Positions 59,300 to 64,000 of a DNA stretch of 64,000 nucleotides are shown piece by piece. The position numbers and the translations under genes were made by a program. Every line of letters begins with the position of its first letter. Within the stretch, counting starts at the first letter, position 1. Source of the stretch: Nymphaea colorata (lineage: Eukaryota > Streptophyta > Magnoliopsida > Nymphaeales > Nymphaeaceae); assembly GCF_008831285.2 (NCBI RefSeq), contig NC_045144.1, positions 10,643,672-10,707,671 on the forward strand, given 5' to 3'. A model generated the notes under the pieces. The model searched no databases. It saw only the letters and a program-made list of their open reading frames with translations, and was not told where the DNA came from.

Positions 59300-61671
59300 A
59301 TATGATCTTGGTGCCATTTACTGTGGCTTTTCCTTTGAGATACACCCTCCGCTCGAGATGTTGATGATGCGGCTGTTGCAGATGGTGATCCAAGTTGATG
59401 CTCATCTAATCAGATTTCAGGTACTTGAGAATGAACTTCATCCCAATACTGCTTGTGGTACCCTGGTGTAAACCCCTCGCTGTCATAAACAATGACAACT
59501 GCACCACCATGACGCCAGTTATGGAGATCTTTCTGAAACAAAAGTTGTCAGTCAACTCCAAACTTAAAAGTTCTCCTATTCCTTAATCTCTTGTAGGGAT
59601 GGGATGGCTATGGAATCAACTGACCAAGACCATGCTGCAAAAGAACTTGGCTTTCATGTTGCATTTCTACTTCGTTCATGCAGCACAACCACCGGTCTCT
59701 GCATGACAGCTCAAAAGTTTTTCTGATAATCCAATCATCGGTGGTGCCACCAACGTATGGTATAAATAGCACCTACACACAAAAATGGCATAATCATCAT
59801 TGCACAAGTATTTCGGTGTCAGTATGAAACACTATTTGTTAGACATGCTTGAGCCATCTAAAGATTCAATATAATAAACCTGGATGACTCTACATTGTTG
59901 TAATCTCTAGGACTGATACTTCTCCAGTATGCATGTAATGGATGAGCATTTGGAAATGGATTCTCCATAGTGGGTCTAATAGAAGGTACGTTCTCCCACA
60001 TCCAAAACTATCGACAAAACACAGATACAGATATTACAAGATAGATAATCATCTGAAACAAATAAATTTACATGATGAAGATAATATCTATACATGCAGC
60101 AACAACAAACATCCTCCGATGGATGCAACCCCATCCTTAAATCATTTCAGCTGACTATACAAATGTACTAGTACAGCTGCCCCATGCATAATGATGAATG
60201 TCATCTACATCTTCCAAAAATTTGATGTACCATTAGCTTATTCTTGAGGTTGTGCAACCCCATCCTTAAATCATTTCAGCTGACTATACAAATGTACTAG
60301 TACAGCTGCCCCATGCATAATGATGAATGTCATCTACATCTTCCAAAAATTTGATGTACCATTAGCTTATTCTTGAGCCTGAATTGTCACTAAATAGACA
60401 CATGCCAAATAAATATACAAGAAAGAACCTCAATGTTTGGTCTGCTTCTTGTGAAGGTGCAACATGCTTTGCATGCTGCCATTTATTTTGTAGCTCTAAA
60501 ACAACTAATGACATCACCTTCCCCCAAAGAACACAACTTTCTACACTCCAAATCTAGCAACCCTAGAACATCGCTGCTATTTCCTATCAAGTTGTACCAT
60601 GTGATCATCATGTCAAATCCATCAAACACAAACGTATTTTTTCAAGAATCTCACTTTTGTGCCAGAGCGTAGAAGGGCCCCAATTGGAGTTCCATTGCGC
60701 CATATGAAAGCAGCCCTGAGAATTGCATTCTCGCCAATCTCTACTTTTGGAAGTCCAACAAAACTTCATATCAATCAACGACCAAATGCCGTTGGCAGCA
60801 TCCATAGTTTTGCAACAGAAATAGTAGTATCAAAGACATTATCTTGCATAGAAACTTTAATTATAAATACTTGAATAAATGACATAGATTACTTACATCG
60901 ACATCAATTGCCTTCTTTTTTTCTCAACTATCTCCACCACCTCTACATCGAAATCAAGTTTCCTCCTTCGCCTAGAACCTCTATTTTTTAGTGCAGGTAT
61001 AGTCTACACATCTAACACTAATCCCTTTGCTTCATCCAATAATGGATTCTCCTCCTCATTACTCTTCTCCCCTACTTTCTCTGCCTCCAAGAGTTTCTTC
61101 CCCTTCTGCCACCTCCTCCTATTGAAATTCAATCCCCCCTCCTTTCTCCGTCTTGGCAGCCTATCCCTTCGTTTCCGCTGCCACTTCCTGCTCAATCCTT
61201 TCTCCCTACATTGTTTGACTCTCTAGCCTATACCATTGCTTTTGTGACCTCCTCCTACTCAAGTTCCTCCTCCCCTGCATTGTTTGACTCCACAGCCTGT
61301 CCCTTCGTCTCTGCGGCATCTCCCTTTGTTTTTTACTCTTCTTCCTCCTCTTTTTCTTTCACGTTGTCCTTCTCCATAACCTGCTCTATCTCATGTGGCA
61401 TACATTCTGCTACAACATATTTATCATCTTTCTGTTCTGCGAAAACATCGTACTCACCTATGATTCTATCTTTTCCTAAGTTCTTCAGGATTCGTCTAAT
61501 ATATAGTTCGACTTCATCCCATTTGACATGGAACAACGGATGTTTGGTGTCATATTCTTCGGTACCGATTGAAGTAGACATTGTTGATCTATAGCAAAAC
61601 AAAAAACGGATATCAAATAGTGAAATACCAAAGGTATATAAATCTAGGGATAAACGAACGATATAAGACAT
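59300..61671 (-). pseudogene. Unrecognised decayed protein-coding gene
   Basis: Minus-strand blocks look like real protein despite stops. The N-terminal block (61592-61333, starting MSTSIGTEEYD) ends in a Glu/Lys-rich tail. Next come a Lys/Arg-rich stretch (61195-61004) and a block around 60830-60480 with AAFIWRNGTPIGALL and KVRFLKKYVCVFDGFD. The final blocks lie at about 59770-59590 (VLFIPYVGGTTDDW, Trp/Cys-rich) and 59540-59330. I recognise no family. The neighbouring FAR1 and Ulp1 remnants suggest a transposon-borne gene. A 129-bp exact duplication lies inside it. Confidence 0.4.
60124..60377. repeat. 129-bp exact tandem duplication
   Basis: 60124-60252 is repeated at 60253-60377; I find no difference over about 124 bases. 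The unit starts TGCAACCCCATCC and contains CCCCATGCATAATGATGAATG. Confidence 0.95.
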
Positions 61672-61724
61672 GAACTAACAACGCGTGCATATACTACATA
61701 TGAGAAACAGAAAGATATCAAATA

Positions 61725-61840
61725 ATGTTGTTATTTCATTATCTCATCTTCTTTTGTTTCTTTTCTACAGTGTATGTAGGAGTTATTATTTCATTATCTC
61801 ACCTCCTTCTATTTCTCTTCTACAACCTATGAACTAATGA
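61725..61840. repeat. 55-bp imperfect tandem duplication
   Basis: TTATTTCATTATCTCA with the following TTCTTTTGTTTCTTTTCTACA-like stretch occurs at 61731 and again at about 61786. The core is the complement of the GAGATAATGAAATAA motif that marks the repeat block. Confidence 0.8.
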
Positions 61841-62499
61841 AAGTATGATACCAACCTAGAAAAAATAGACTATATCTATCATTGACAAAGATAATAGATC
61901 CAACAGTCGTCCAAACGCTTGCTCCAGCAGAGGCTATTCGGCCAATGACAATAATTAATTTTTGCCAACGAGGATGATAAGTGCACCCTACAAACGAGAA
62001 CTTCCTTTGAAATAAAGAACCTGGTAGAAGCCTCTGCTTGTTCCAACAGACGTCCTTAAGGTTGCTCCGACCAATGCTTTTCGACCGATGATGAGAACCA
62101 CTCCAACAAGGATGATAACCGCTTCCTGTAACCGACAACTCCCTCTATTGCGAATGTTTGAAGCATTATGGAGATGCCTCTGCTCTACTTTTTCATGTAC
62201 GGGTTTCTTGCATCATTTCTACTATCCACCTCAGGGCACACTCTTTTCAAAAAGTCATCTGGATCCATTTTGACTAAAGGGTGTTTTTGGACAACAACAA
62301 TTTTACGTACGGACTACTTGGTCATTCCTATCGTCAACTGAGGGGCATTAGTGTCTATCGAGTGCACCGGCTGATTCGCCTTCGACCCACTTTGGTGCTG
62401 ATTTGACTTCTGAGTTAATGTTTAAGACAAGTGGCTGATGAGATAGTAAACTTTTTATGAAATAATGTTTATGAGGTAAAGAAAATTATAAGATAATGA

Positions 62500-64000
62500 G
62501 ATTTCACTATAAGCATGACACAAAAAAAAACATTTTTTACGGTGCATATTAGTCATAACGATGTCCATATACAGACTAACAAATTTGACCTTTATCAAAT
62601 ATTCTTTTTGTTGTTTCTGTTTTTATCCCTACAAACGGCTCCTGTTTGAATTAATCATGGGGATTTTTTGTCATACTTAAAATGGCACATGAAATTACAT
62701 ACACGAAGGCAGCGTATATGACCAGCTTCATCGAGACTTACCTCCTCCCAACTATTGCATTGACCCTTTCGATTCCTTCATCCTTTTGAGGTAGTGATTT
62801 CCTTTCTAGTCTTCCTTCCAATGGACTATCGTGATAATTTCCATTATAAAGGGGTGGTTTGAGACATTACAAAAAAAAATGGCATTACCAACACATGACA
62901 AGATAACTATCGGTGAAGGTTACTTTTATGGGAAACTTACAAAGTGTTCATATTATGCAATATGAACACTTTGTGAGTGTTCCATGTGTCTGCATTAGAA
63001 AATTTTCTTCAAAAATTTAAGAGGCTCATGTAATAATAATTCTAGTGTCCAATAAACCTGCCCCAGTCTTTTGGGTAGATTCATATAACACTCACAAAAT
63101 AACTCCACTGCCAAACAACCCCAAAATGCACCTAGTGTTATGTATATCAAACACAGTATGTTACATGTTATATTCCATGGTAATTCATTCAATGCCTTGC
63201 TTTTCCATTTCATTATTTAAATAACAAATCAAATTCTTAAAGTTGATTTTGGAAAGGAAGAGTTTTAGTTTCTCCTTATGATCGAACGGTGAAACCTTTA
63301 ACGGGTATTTCATAACTATAAAACCTCTAGCTTTTATGTTGTTAAAATATATCATTGTTTCCTACTGGTTGAATGTCAAATGTGCTTAATGCTTCCATGA
63401 ATTGTCTTTGTAGGTGAGGGGTACTTACTTTATTGATTCTCTTGTAGTGCTTGTATATGCTTGCAGAACCCGGTAAGAGGGCATTGTCTCTTCCCTTGCA
63501 AATGTATATATCTCGATTAAGTTTTTATCATATTTTTTGGATCTTGCATCTCCAGCAACTTTTAATTGAGATATCTGTTCAAGAGTTGCAGCAAAAAAAA
63601 AATTCAGGCACAGGTTTTGCTTGTGATTGAGGTTTGCCTTATTCTCATTTCTTTCATATTGCTATTTTTCCATTCCCACAAGAATATGGGAAGTTCTCTG
63701 GCAATGAAGTTATTTGCGGTGATAGGGCGCACAAGGCAGACTGATGGATTTAAGGTCTTCAAGTTGAAGGATGTCAGGAATTCATTATTTGTGCCATAAA
63801 CTGGTAGAAATCTGCCTAAACCCACCTTTGCTTAAAAAAAATACTAAAATTAGGAGAACGAGTAGCACATTCCTGATTTTCAAGTGCTACGGCTGATAAA
63901 TATAAACATTTTAATTTCTCCATCAACTAAATCTATGACCTGATAGTTTTAAACTCCGTCAAGAGTAACAAGAAACTTTTCCTTAAGATCTCCTACGAAC
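62500..64000. other. Right-end intergenic DNA with a small inverted repeat
   Basis: A perfect hairpin lies at 62939-62974, and a GTTTGGCAG-type element end near 63105-63118. A plus-strand frame (63566-63799) has no known domain; its later part (from about 63685) follows an acceptor-like ACAAG and could be an exon fragment. No gene is supported. Confidence 0.4.
62939..62974. repeat. Perfect 16-bp inverted repeat with 4-base loop
   Basis: Arms ACAAAGTGTTCATATT and AATATGAACACTTTGT flank ATGC. There is no T-run or other terminator feature. It may be the centre or end of a MITE. Confidence 0.9.

Noticed and set aside
59228-59300. tRNA-like string containing AAGTGGTTAAGATGC
   Set aside because: It resembles an A-box, but no cloverleaf with a proper acceptor stem or a GGTTCGAATCC B-box follows. 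It also lies within the decayed minus-strand gene.

Overview
This window is nuclear DNA of a flowering plant. The evidence is intron-containing genes with GT-AG splice sites, a pectin methylesterase with a plant-type pro-region, a plant-specific USP-kinase, an endogenous plant pararetrovirus cluster and Mutator/FAR1-type transposon remains. The DNA is AT-rich and full of microsatellites. I cannot name the species from the sequence.

Layout. (1) Bases 1-3.4 kb are AT-rich, gene-free DNA with a long TA microsatellite. (2) About 3.47-20.53 kb is a cluster of decayed, rearranged endogenous caulimovirid (plant pararetrovirus) pieces in both orientations, interrupted by unrelated DNA at 6.15-8.83 kb. 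Recognisable parts are a 30K-type movement protein, a capsid zinc knuckle, an aspartic protease, the start of reverse transcriptase, a coiled-coil ORF, a separate 3'-terminal ORF, three copies of an intergenic promoter region and one tRNA-Met primer-binding site. A 336-bp tandem duplication and a 3.3-kb foldback lie inside it. (3) 22.5-30.3 kb holds an apparently intact 10-exon plus-strand gene for a receptor-like cytoplasmic kinase with an N-terminal universal-stress-protein (USP) domain and no U-box. (4) 30.3-35.3 kb is intergenic, with small repeats and a possible copia fragment. (5) 43.2-35.3 kb (minus strand) is an apparently intact 3-exon pectinesterase gene with a PMEI pro-region and an unusually long (5.2 kb) first intron full of small repeats. 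(6) 45.0-62.5 kb is a repeat-rich block. It contains a FAR1/MULE transposase pseudogene, two arrays of a ~221-bp tandem repeat separated by a 2.7-kb stretch of different composition, a 59-bp minisatellite, a Ulp1-type protease remnant, a ~315-bp tandem repeat array (about 10 copies) and an unrecognised decayed minus-strand gene. FAR1 transposase plus Ulp1 protease suggests a decayed Ulp1-carrying Mutator-like element in which satellite arrays have grown. (7) 62.5-64 kb has only short repeats.

Only the kinase and pectinesterase genes look functional. They are not an operon, and nothing here ties their functions beyond general roles in plant signalling and cell-wall modification. Exon boundaries were fitted by eye from reading frame, splice consensus and family knowledge. 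They have no transcript support.
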